Source: JBCCCJ01 sp039029315 (GTDB taxonomy: Bacteria > Bacteroidota > Bacteroidia > J057). From it: a stretch of DNA of 32,374 nucleotides. The stretch spans positions 1 through 32,374 of the forward strand of contig JBCCGK010000122.1 of assembly GCA_039029315.1 (NCBI GenBank), written 5' to 3'. Shown here piece after piece: positions 7,262 through 14,432 of the stretch; position 1 is the stretch's first letter; each line of letters begins with the position of its first letter. Below the pieces are notes generated by a model. That model did not search any database, was not told the origin of the DNA, and was given only the letters and a program-made list of their open reading frames with translations. Both the position numbers and the translations under genes were made by a program.

Positions 7262-8719
7262 ATGAAAAATAGATTTTTATCCATAGACGAACATCTCCAG
7301 TCCTTCAGTAGTCGATTGAAAGAAAATCAGGAGTCGAACAAATTCAAAGGAGCGAAGGCCTTGATCAAAAGCAAAAAAGAAGGCTGTACCCAGATGAGTG
7401 AGGTCGCTGTCAGTGAAGATGCCTTTGTGCTCGATATACTCGCCTATTTTTTCAAAGAACGGCTTTCACCCAGCCAACTCAATGACGAATTACGGGACAT
7501 TGCGGCCAGGATGTTGTGGACAGCCGTGCAAGCGTCTAGGCGTATGGATGCCATTCCCCGTCCTCCCAAAGGCATTCCCTCCCCAAAATGGCTTGTCACA
7601 GAAGCGGTTCAGATCGCCTTTAGGATGGCCAATAACAACTGCATCTATGCGGCGGTTAAGAATACAGTTGCGCTGAAATGGAAAAGTGCTTACGAAATCG
7701 CCAAACAAACCGGGCAGGTGTCGGCTCAATCCATGAGGTTGGGAGGCAGTTCTGAAAGCAGACCCTATGGATTCTCTTTGTCTAGCGAACCCTCCTTTGC
7801 TATTTCTACCCCGGAAAACGTGGCTTGGGCACAATCTGCCAAAACATCAATGTATGTGTTCTATGGATTCTCAGGGGATATTTCTACGCCTTCCTTTCCC
7901 AATGGTCAGGACAAGAATCAATCGTTTAAGCTGACGGCTCAAACGCTGGGAAAAACCTTGCAGCATTTACATCCGACCTCTGATGTGAAAGTTGTGCAGG
8001 CATGGACAAAGGATATTATCATCAGAGAACTTGAGGCGGCTGACAAACCAATCAAACAGGTCCATATTGTTGCACATGGGGACTCTGGCTGGATTTCTCT
8101 TGCTTATGGCTTTGGTCGGGGCAACCGTATAAATGGGCGTATCAGTAGAATCAATGCCTTATCAGTAAGTGAAAATGAAAAAGCGCTACAGACCTTGAAA
8201 GATGAAGATGCGCTGGTTGCTGGCTTCCTGACGCGGGGGCTTTCCGCAAGCAAAAAAACCAAAATCAAAGGGAATCATGCCTCGAACGCCTTTTGGCAAA
8301 TCTGGGGATGTTTTTCAGGCTGGGCCACAACCAAATTTAATGGAGATCCGGATGATGCGGAATGGGACAAGTATTTCAAGAGGCTGAACTTTGGTCAGGC
8401 TAGACTTGATGGAATAGCCGTTGAAATAGCCAAAACTTTTGGGGTGAAATGTACTGCTGCAAGAGGGAAAGGAGGCCTGGAATTCTGGCATGGAACAAGC
8501 GGAAAGCAAGTGCTCCGAAATACCCGAAGTACGGCTGCTGTTTTGCCGTTTTGGGTCTGGTTAACGAGGCAGTCCAAGTGGCATACTTATGACTCAGGAG
8601 GAACCGAGCTGCCAAAAGCCTTCGTCATCGGAGAGGAAAAAGATGCCGCTGTCCTGACCAAACCCAAACCTCCTTCCTGGTTGACCGATATTTACTATCA
8701 ACAATTGGTGGTGCCATAA
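7262..8719 (+). CDS. Putative effector: shared N-terminal domain plus clan CD-like His/Cys domain
   Basis: A 485-aa protein beginning MKNRFL. Residues about 48-150 are a helical domain shared with the protein at 8807 (77 of 103 residues identical by hand count), including DILAYFF, MLWTAV, RMDAIP and KWLV.EAVQIAFR. After residue 150 the two proteins are unrelated. Here the C-terminal part (about 195-415) alternates strands and helices and shows QVHIVAHGDSG with His272 and AFWQIWGCFSG with Cys350. A hydrophobic strand then HG, followed later by a strand then GC, is the arrangement of clan CD (caspase/C80/DUF4347-like) folds; the assignment is tentative. No Sec signal. Thirty-five bases separate it from the lipoprotein gene. 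The C-terminal 60 residues (about 425-485) are separate, Trp/Pro-rich and of unknown role. Confidence 0.82.
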   Translation: MKNRFLSIDEHLQSFSSRLKENQESNKFKGAKALIKSKKEGCTQMSEVAVSEDAFVLDILAYFFKERLSPSQLNDELRDIAARMLWTAVQASRRMDAIPRPPKGIPSPKWLVTEAVQIAFRMANNNCIYAAVKNTVALKWKSAYEIAKQTGQVSAQSMRLGGSSESRPYGFSLSSEPSFAISTPENVAWAQSAKTSMYVFYGFSGDISTPSFPNGQDKNQSFKLTAQTLGKTLQHLHPTSDVKVVQAWTKDIIIRELEAADKPIKQVHIVAHGDSGWISLAYGFGRGNRINGRISRINALSVSENEKALQTLKDEDALVAGFLTRGLSASKKTKIKGNHASNAFWQIWGCFSGWATTKFNGDPDDAEWDKYFKRLNFGQARLDGIAVEIAKTFGVKCTAARGKGGLEFWHGTSGKQVLRNTRSTAAVLPFWVWLTRQSKWHTYDSGGTELPKAFVIGEEKDAAVLTKPKPPSWLTDIYYQQLVVP

Positions 8720-8763
8720 TCTCCCACAGCATAGGAGTTCAGGCATAACATGAGAATAAAGAC

Positions 8764-8792
8764 TTGACAACAGCATCGGACATATATCTTCA
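8764..8792 (+). promoter_or_regulatory. Possible promoter before the second effector gene
   Basis: TTG at 8764-8766 and TATCTTCA at 8785-8792 are 18 bases apart. This approximates the Bacteroidota pattern of TTG, about 19 bases, then TAnnTTTG, with two mismatches in the downstream element. The 87-base gap before the 8807 gene is the longest within the operon, so an internal promoter here is plausible. Evidence is weak because only short motifs match. Confidence 0.3.
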
Positions 8793-8806
8793 ATTGCTTA
8801 TCTGGC

Positions 8807-10345
8807 ATGAAAAATCGATTCCTTACCCTCTTCAGTGATACGCACAAGAACATATCTTCTGTGCCCCGAAAACACAAGCCTGTATCAGCTCATTCTACTC
8901 CACAGGCGCTTAGCAAGAAGTCAGATTGTCCACAAATGAATGAGACACCAGTGGATGAAGATACTTTTGTGATCGATATCCTCGCCTATTTTTTTGGAGA
9001 ACGCCTGACCCCCAACCAACTGAATGATCGCCTGAGAGAAATTGCGGGAAAAATGCTCTGGACTGCCGTCGAGGCCTCCAAGCGGATGGATGCAATTCCT
9101 CATCCACCCAAAGGAGTTCCTTCCCCCAAATGGCTTGTCTCGGAAGCTGTGCAGATCGCCTTTAGAGTGGCCAACAACAACTGCCTATATGTCGCTGTCA
9201 AAAACAAAACAGCTCAGAATTGGAAGAGTGCATATGAAATAGCCCGACGAACCGCTGGGTCAATGTCTGTTAGCACCAACTATTATTCCTGGACGCATAC
9301 TGCCGTCAAATATATTATTCCTGCTGTTCCCAAATTGCTGCAACCTTCCAAAAAAACTTGTTGGGCAACTGCTATCACCATGATGTATAGCTGGAAGCGC
9401 AAACAATCATTGAAGATTGAAGATTTTCTGAATGAACTGAAAAACAAGTACTTCTTATGGTTATTTCGGGATGATGTTGCCAAAAAAGGAGAAGGATCGG
9501 GGATCTCCAGAGAAAAACTTCAGAAACTCTATGATATCCTTGGACTACAGTCTATCGCACAACTGAATCCTACTATCAGCATGTGGGAGACTTATCTGAA
9601 ATCCTATGGCCCCCTCAAAGTGGAGATGGCATGGCGTCAGAACGAACTCTATCATGCCATCATCGTATATGGCATAGAAGGAGATGGAACAAGCTCAGGA
9701 ACAGTGGTCTATAATCACGATCCAGCAGGAGAATTGCCAGGAAAGATTCCCTTTAGTGAACTCCTCCAATTGTATGAAAACGGAGCTGACTGGCCTATGC
9801 AGATCACACATTTCCCTCCTAATAGCCAAAGTAAATCTTTTGGATTGGGAAAGAATACCTTCGCCTCTGGCTTGTCAAGTTGTGCGTTGACAACATATAA
9901 AGGGGCGAATTTCAAAAATGAAGCTGTTGTTGATGTTGACTTTCTCCCTGCAATCAAGCGTATTCAGGGATATGCAGCCAAGCGACAAGTTACTCTCTAT
10001 ATCACTTCCTCTTTTCGCCCACTTGACTGGAAACCCAAAGAAAAGACTGTCGTTACACCTGCGAGAAAATCTAACCATTATGCTGGACATGCTATTGATA
10101 TGAATGTCATCTATAAAGGTACCTGGTACAATTCTGTGAAGATGAGAAAGTCTAATTTTCCTCATTTGCCTGAAAGTGTCAAAGGTTTCCTAGCTGATAT
10201 TCGGAATGATACTGAATTGAGGTGGGGAGGGGATTTTCAAAATGAAGATACTGTTCATATTGATGATTTTCTGAATGCCAATGAGGCAAATTGGCAAGCA
10301 CGGGTAGATGCCACCCAGGCAGCTCATCATGCGAAGTGTTATTGA
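8807..10345 (+). CDS. Putative effector: shared N-terminal domain plus papain-like and M15 peptidase domains
   Basis: A 512-aa protein beginning MKNRFL. Residues about 48-150 repeat the domain of the 7262 gene. Residues about 175-335 form a papain-like (C39/C70-type) domain: CWATAITMMYSW with Cys185, HAIIVYGI with His283, and YNHDPAG with Asn303 or Asp305. Residues about 370-495 form an M15 (VanY/endolysin-type) zinc peptidase: SSFRP, then SNHYAGHAIDMN with His424 and Asp431, and EDTVHIDD with Asp481 and His484, matching the SxHxxGxAxD and ExxH ligand sets. M15 enzymes cut D-Ala or L-Ala-D-Glu bonds of peptidoglycan, so the target is most likely the cell wall. No signal peptide is visible. 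Two hydrolases fused behind a shared N-terminal domain is unusual. It ends the + strand run. Confidence 0.88.
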   Translation: MKNRFLTLFSDTHKNISSVPRKHKPVSAHSTPQALSKKSDCPQMNETPVDEDTFVIDILAYFFGERLTPNQLNDRLREIAGKMLWTAVEASKRMDAIPHPPKGVPSPKWLVSEAVQIAFRVANNNCLYVAVKNKTAQNWKSAYEIARRTAGSMSVSTNYYSWTHTAVKYIIPAVPKLLQPSKKTCWATAITMMYSWKRKQSLKIEDFLNELKNKYFLWLFRDDVAKKGEGSGISREKLQKLYDILGLQSIAQLNPTISMWETYLKSYGPLKVEMAWRQNELYHAIIVYGIEGDGTSSGTVVYNHDPAGELPGKIPFSELLQLYENGADWPMQITHFPPNSQSKSFGLGKNTFASGLSSCALTTYKGANFKNEAVVDVDFLPAIKRIQGYAAKRQVTLYITSSFRPLDWKPKEKTVVTPARKSNHYAGHAIDMNVIYKGTWYNSVKMRKSNFPHLPESVKGFLADIRNDTELRWGGDFQNEDTVHIDDFLNANEANWQARVDATQAAHHAKCY

Positions 10346-10391
10346 TACAGCTCTCGAAGTTCGGCCGAAATAAGGAGTGTACGATTTCCAG

Positions 10392-10416
10392 GAAAACAGA
10401 CAGCTTCTGTGTTTTC
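10392..10416 (+). terminator. Possible hairpin terminator after the effector operon
   Basis: GAAAACAGA at 10392-10400 can pair with TCT and GTTTTC in 10406-10416, leaving a two-base bulge and a five-base loop. It lies 47 bases after the last stop codon of the operon. No clear T-run follows, so it is at best a weak intrinsic terminator. A second short stem (GCCCTA/TAGGGC) is at 10462-10478. Confidence 0.25.
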
Positions 10417-10627
10417 GCATATGCTGGCAGCGAGGGAAAATGATCCTTGTGTCGATTCATCGCCCTAGGGGATAGGGCAGCACATGCCAGTAGAGAAAAT
10501 CAATCGTGTTGAATTTTGGTCAAGTGATGGTTACATTTACTCACTTGAAGGCACAGAATCAGGAACATTGACTGACAATTCTCCTGACTTGCTGATCGAA
10601 ATTTCACTCACCAAATTAGGTCCAAAC

Positions 10628-11719
10628 ATGACAGCTAACACCACTTTCAAGATTCTCGTCATTGCATGTCTACTCGGCGCATCTTGTGCTTCGTCCAACA
10701 ATTCTCAGGATGATCATGGTCATGACCATGATCTCCCCAAGATGGATCATGCCATACCCATTTCCGGCCAGGGAGATTTTACCTTTTCATGGGATCAGGA
10801 TTTGACCGCAGCCTTTCCCGAGGATGCACGAGAATTTGAACCCAAGATGCATGGTGGTTTCAATGAAGATCCCGAAACAGGGATTGTGTACACAGGCATC
10901 CCCGGATATGGACTTTGCTCCATCAGTCCAGACCTCAAAAGCTGGACAAGAATCGGCACAGACGAGCGCCTCAAAGACAATATTCACGGGATCGTCTTCT
11001 TTGTGCATAATGGCAACAAACACCTGGCTGTCGCCCAAGAAGGAAAGCGGGTGCTGGTACTTGATCTGGCGGGCAATATTGTTAGTGAAATGCTCAAGCC
11101 CACCGGGAATGAATTTTCTTTTGCCCTGGCCAATGAATTTTTCTCATCTGAAGACAGCAACTTTGGCGTAACGGATGTCACCTATCTCGATGGAATCATC
11201 TATGCCGCTCATGGCTATTCCAAAGGAGACTTTGTGCTCACCATTGAAGAAAACAATGGACAGTGGGCTTGGGGAAGTCTGGCTTGGGGAGGCAAAGGAA
11301 CAGATCCGGGACAATTCCAAACAGCTCACGGGATTTATGCCCATGAAGGGTTCATCCTGGTGGCCAATCGAGCAGCGGGTCAGGTAGTCAAATTCACCAA
11401 GGGAGGGGAATTCGTTGAGATGTTCAATGATATCCCGGAAGGAAGTCTGGTGTGTAATGTGTCTTACAAATCCGAACACTACTTTTTCAATGCCTTAAGT
11501 GCACTGGACAGCACCATGGCCTCTGCCCCTATTTATGCACATACAGGTGAAAAACTGGTCTCTACCATCATTCCTGGAGATTTGGAGATTCCTATTCTGA
11601 CCAATATCCACCATGTCTGGCCTCATATTGTCACAGGAGAGAATGGAAGCAAGCAATTGTACTTACTTGTACATGGCTGGAATCAGGGAAAATTTGCCGT
11701 GCTGAAGCTGGAAGGCTGA
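10628..11719 (+). CDS. His-rich lipoprotein with NHL-type beta-propeller
   Basis: Start chosen at the ATG at 10628, because it places a signal sequence at the N-terminus; the frame is open back to 10484 but that extension has no export signal. Of 363 aa, residues 1-20 are a lipoprotein signal ending LLGASC (Cys20). The next segment is a short His/Asp cluster (HGHDHD near 30-35) that could bind metal. The rest is repeated beta-strand blades, the clearest being GTDPGQFQTAHGIYAHEG...VKFTKGG (near 220-260), an NHL-like repeat. Such proteins are surface or periplasmic scaffolds; no enzymatic residues are recognised. It is followed by a strong hairpin terminator and seems to be transcribed alone. 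Confidence 0.8.
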   Translation: MTANTTFKILVIACLLGASCASSNNSQDDHGHDHDLPKMDHAIPISGQGDFTFSWDQDLTAAFPEDAREFEPKMHGGFNEDPETGIVYTGIPGYGLCSISPDLKSWTRIGTDERLKDNIHGIVFFVHNGNKHLAVAQEGKRVLVLDLAGNIVSEMLKPTGNEFSFALANEFFSSEDSNFGVTDVTYLDGIIYAAHGYSKGDFVLTIEENNGQWAWGSLAWGGKGTDPGQFQTAHGIYAHEGFILVANRAAGQVVKFTKGGEFVEMFNDIPEGSLVCNVSYKSEHYFFNALSALDSTMASAPIYAHTGEKLVSTIIPGDLEIPILTNIHHVWPHIVTGENGSKQLYLLVHGWNQGKFAVLKLEG

Positions 11720-11785
11720 TCCATTCAAGCTTATAATCGCTCCCATTATCAGACAATGAGGACTCAGTAGCAGTTCTCTGAACAC

Positions 11786-11817
11786 GGCCAGGATTCGGTT
11801 TCTATCGAGTCCTGGCC
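11786..11817 (+). terminator. Strong hairpin terminator after the beta-propeller lipoprotein gene
   Basis: GGCCAGGATTCG at 11786-11797 pairs with CGAGTCCTGGCC at 11806-11817, giving a 12-base-pair stem with one G-U pair and an eight-base loop. It is followed by CATTTCTATTGTT, a partial T-tract. The stem lies 67 bases past the upstream stop codon and 97 bases before the next start. Confidence 0.7.
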
Positions 11818-11913
11818 CATTTCTATTGTTGGTAATTCCTGATCGTTTTGAAAACGAAGAAAGAATCGCTAACCTAGACCTTTCGGTTCAGCCACCTTTT
11901 CATCCCAGCAACA

Positions 11914-13551
11914 ATGAAACAATTCTTCCCTTGTCTCTTCTGTGTCATCTTATGCTTCGCACTCAGTTGTGGCCCCAGCACGCCCAAACAACAAGCCATT
12001 CCGACGAGCCGGGACTATCAGGATTTGGTCCGGTTATTCACAGACTGGAGAGCATTTGAGCGCCCCCCTCTTCGGGACGGAGCGCCGGATTATACAGCGG
12101 AAACTTTTGCCAATCGCCATCCTGAATTCCAGCAATTACAAGCCAGATTACGGGCAATAGATACCACAAACTGGCCCATCGAAGAGCAGGTAGACTGGCG
12201 GATTGTTTGGGCCGAGATGAATGGCTATGACTTCAACCGCCGAATCCTCAAACCCTGGGAACGCGATCCGGCATTTTACAAATCACTCTGGATGAGCAGA
12301 AGTGATGTGCCAGCCCATGAGGGACCTACCCATCACATGACCACAGAGATTTGGACCTATGAGTTTCCCCTAAGTTCAGATGAAAGAAGCAGATTGTTGG
12401 GAGATCTCGCAGTGATTCCGGCCTTGAATGAGCAGGCAAAACAAAATTTGACAGGCAACGCGAAAGATCTCTGGATCGCAGGGATTCGCGACATTCGCAG
12501 CCAGAGTCGGAATCTTGCTGGCCTTTTGAGTGAGCCAAGTCTGGCTGAAGATTCTGCCATAAAGGATGCGATTGAAGCGGCGATCACGTCAACAGATGCT
12601 TTGGCCGATTGGTTGGAGAAAGAGGCAAGCACAAAGACTGGCCCTTCCGGGATCGGAAAAGACAATTATACCTGGTACCTGCAACAGGTGCATCTGGTTC
12701 CCTTGACATGGGAGGATGAAGTCATGATCCTCAAGCGAGAGTTGGCACGCGCCTGGGCTTCATTGAAACTGGAAGAACATCGAAATCGGCATCTGCCTGC
12801 CCTGACAGATGCCGATAGTCCAGAAGCCTACGCAACTTTGGCTGAGCAATCGGCTCAGAGCCTGATGCGATTTTTGGAAGAAGAGGAAATCGTAACAGTT
12901 AAGGACTACTTTGATCCTGCTCTTCGAGAGCATTTGGGTCAATTTGTGCCCAAGGAAAGCCGGAATTTTTTCTGGATCACTGCCCATTATGATCCTCGAC
13001 CGTTGTATTCACACTTTTATCATTGGTTCGAATTGGCTCGTATGGACAATACGCCACATAGACGTGTCATCCGTCGAGATCCCCTGCTTTACAACATTTT
13101 TGACTCTCGGAATGAAGGCATGGCAACGGCAGTGGAGGAAATGTTCATGCAGGCAGGGCTGTATGATGACAATCCTCGGGTGAAGGAGATTGTCTACATT
13201 ATGATCGCCCAGCGTGCCGCCAGAGGCCTGGGATCGCTCTATGCCCATGCCAATGACATGACGATGGAGGAGGCTGGGGGCATTCACTCAGAATATACCC
13301 CCCGTGGATGGATGAAAACGGAAAAGGAGCTCCTACTCTTCGAGCAACATCTCTATCTACGCCAGCCTGGATATGGGACGAGTTATATCACAGGCAAATA
13401 TCTGGTTGAGCAGTGTTTGGCTGATTTTGCCAAGCTACAGGAAGCGCGGGCTGTGCCATTTCACCTAAAGGATTTTTTCGACCAACTAAACACCATTGGC
13501 AATATTCCGATTGCACTGGGACGATGGGAGATGACGGGGATGGATGGCTAG
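11914..13551 (+). CDS. DUF885-family lipoprotein with altered metal-motif region
   Basis: A 545-aa product, close to the usual length of DUF885 proteins. The signal ends FALSCG, with Cys19 as lipidation site. The N-terminal half is helical. The family's C-terminal layout is present: an NEGMATAVEEMFMQAGLYDD stretch (near 406-425), then a helix with R/D-rich turns and SLYAHANDMTMEEA (near 441-455). Many DUF885 proteins have a HExxPGHH-type motif; here the corresponding stretch reads YSHFYHWFELARMD (near 370-383), so the PGH part is missing. Activity as a metallopeptidase is therefore uncertain. The protein is expected on the cell surface or in the periplasm. The upstream hairpin and 97-base leader suggest its own promoter, but I saw no confident promoter. 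Confidence 0.82.
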   Translation: MKQFFPCLFCVILCFALSCGPSTPKQQAIPTSRDYQDLVRLFTDWRAFERPPLRDGAPDYTAETFANRHPEFQQLQARLRAIDTTNWPIEEQVDWRIVWAEMNGYDFNRRILKPWERDPAFYKSLWMSRSDVPAHEGPTHHMTTEIWTYEFPLSSDERSRLLGDLAVIPALNEQAKQNLTGNAKDLWIAGIRDIRSQSRNLAGLLSEPSLAEDSAIKDAIEAAITSTDALADWLEKEASTKTGPSGIGKDNYTWYLQQVHLVPLTWEDEVMILKRELARAWASLKLEEHRNRHLPALTDADSPEAYATLAEQSAQSLMRFLEEEEIVTVKDYFDPALREHLGQFVPKESRNFFWITAHYDPRPLYSHFYHWFELARMDNTPHRRVIRRDPLLYNIFDSRNEGMATAVEEMFMQAGLYDDNPRVKEIVYIMIAQRAARGLGSLYAHANDMTMEEAGGIHSEYTPRGWMKTEKELLLFEQHLYLRQPGYGTSYITGKYLVEQCLADFAKLQEARAVPFHLKDFFDQLNTIGNIPIALGRWEMTGMDG

Positions 13552-13666
13552 GAATTGATTTTTGGGAGATTGGAAGGCATGCTCGATATTTTTTTCGGGC
13601 AAGTATTGATTGTATACAGATAGTGAACGACTTATCCAGCATACACACCAACATAAGCACAATCCC

Positions 13667-14197
13667 ATGAAATCTATTAGCCTCTTTTTGTACGCTTTTC
13701 TGTTCTCTTTTGCTGTCTATTCCAATTCTGCCTCCTTGTCTGGACCATCTGGACAGGTGTCCGGAGATTCTACTCATCATCAACAAAAGGATTGGCCAGA
13801 TCTGACCCTTGCTGGAGATGTTTCCTTCAATCCCTTTAACATTAATCTATCTGTTATGGGGGAAATATTGACACATCCGAATCCAGGCTTACATATTGGA
13901 TTAGGGGGAGGGATTTTTGCGGCTCCAGTGACGCCAGGGAGTGATTATGCAAACTATGCGCAAGGACTTTTTTTGACAACGAGTCTATGGACGGGTAAGA
14001 AAAACAATCACTTCGAAATGCAGGCGGGAGTGGCCTTATATCATAATGAATTCAAGGATGACCTGGAAAGTTATTTCCCTATTGTCAGCCTGGGTTATCG
14101 CCGACAAAAACCGGGAAAATCAAGTTTCTTTCGGGTGTATTTAGGCACAGTGGGCATAGGCGTAGGGGTGGGGCGGAGCTTGTTTTTGAAGGAATAA
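13667..14197 (+). CDS. Small exported protein, probably outer-membrane beta-barrel type
   Basis: Start taken at the ATG at 13667, directly before a clear signal peptide (residues 1-24, hydrophobic core then SNSAS). The mature 150 aa show alternating strands with aromatic girdle-like residues, Gly-rich turns (LHIGLGGGIFAA) and a final strand GIGVGVGRSLFLKE, which fits a small outer-membrane barrel or porin-like protein. No family name is recognised. It faces a convergent gene, with a terminator between them. Confidence 0.65.
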   Translation: MKSISLFLYAFLFSFAVYSNSASLSGPSGQVSGDSTHHQQKDWPDLTLAGDVSFNPFNINLSVMGEILTHPNPGLHIGLGGGIFAAPVTPGSDYANYAQGLFLTTSLWTGKKNNHFEMQAGVALYHNEFKDDLESYFPIVSLGYRRQKPGKSSFFRVYLGTVGIGVGVGRSLFLKE

Positions 14198-14354
14198 TGG
14201 GCGCAAACGCCTGCGAGTTGCGCACGCATCTTTTGCTTTGGCCATAATGGATCTGGGATGACTCTGCTGGAAGGAAGCCGATCTTTGATTCGACCACCTC
14301 ATGTGTTTGGTCAAAGCTCTGTCATTCGCTCACATGAATCAAGTCTTTATCTTT

Positions 14355-14404
14355 AAAAAAAAGTCCGCTTTCGCCAACATGGTGGTACCCATTTGGGAAA
14401 GCGG
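14355..14404 (-). terminator. Intrinsic terminator of the spherulin-4-like gene
   Basis: Read on the - strand, CCGCTTTC (14404-14397) pairs with GAAAGCGG (14372-14365), with a 24-base loop that can fold further, and is followed after a short AC by eight T residues (14362-14355). This is a standard stem plus T-run. It lies about 30 bases past the stop codon at 14433 and may also serve the convergent + strand gene, although that strand lacks a T-run. Confidence 0.7.
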
Positions 14405-14432
14405 AGCTGTTGATAAGCCAAGTAGCTTTGTG

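Noticed and set aside
1..10345. Classifying the first region as a complete contractile injection, T6SS or prophage locus
   Set aside because: No sheath, tube, baseplate, spike, ATPase, portal or integrase gene can be seen; such genes might lie left of the window.
10484..10627. N-terminal extension of the beta-propeller lipoprotein
   Set aside because: Starting at 10628 gives a standard lipoprotein signal; the extension would bury it.
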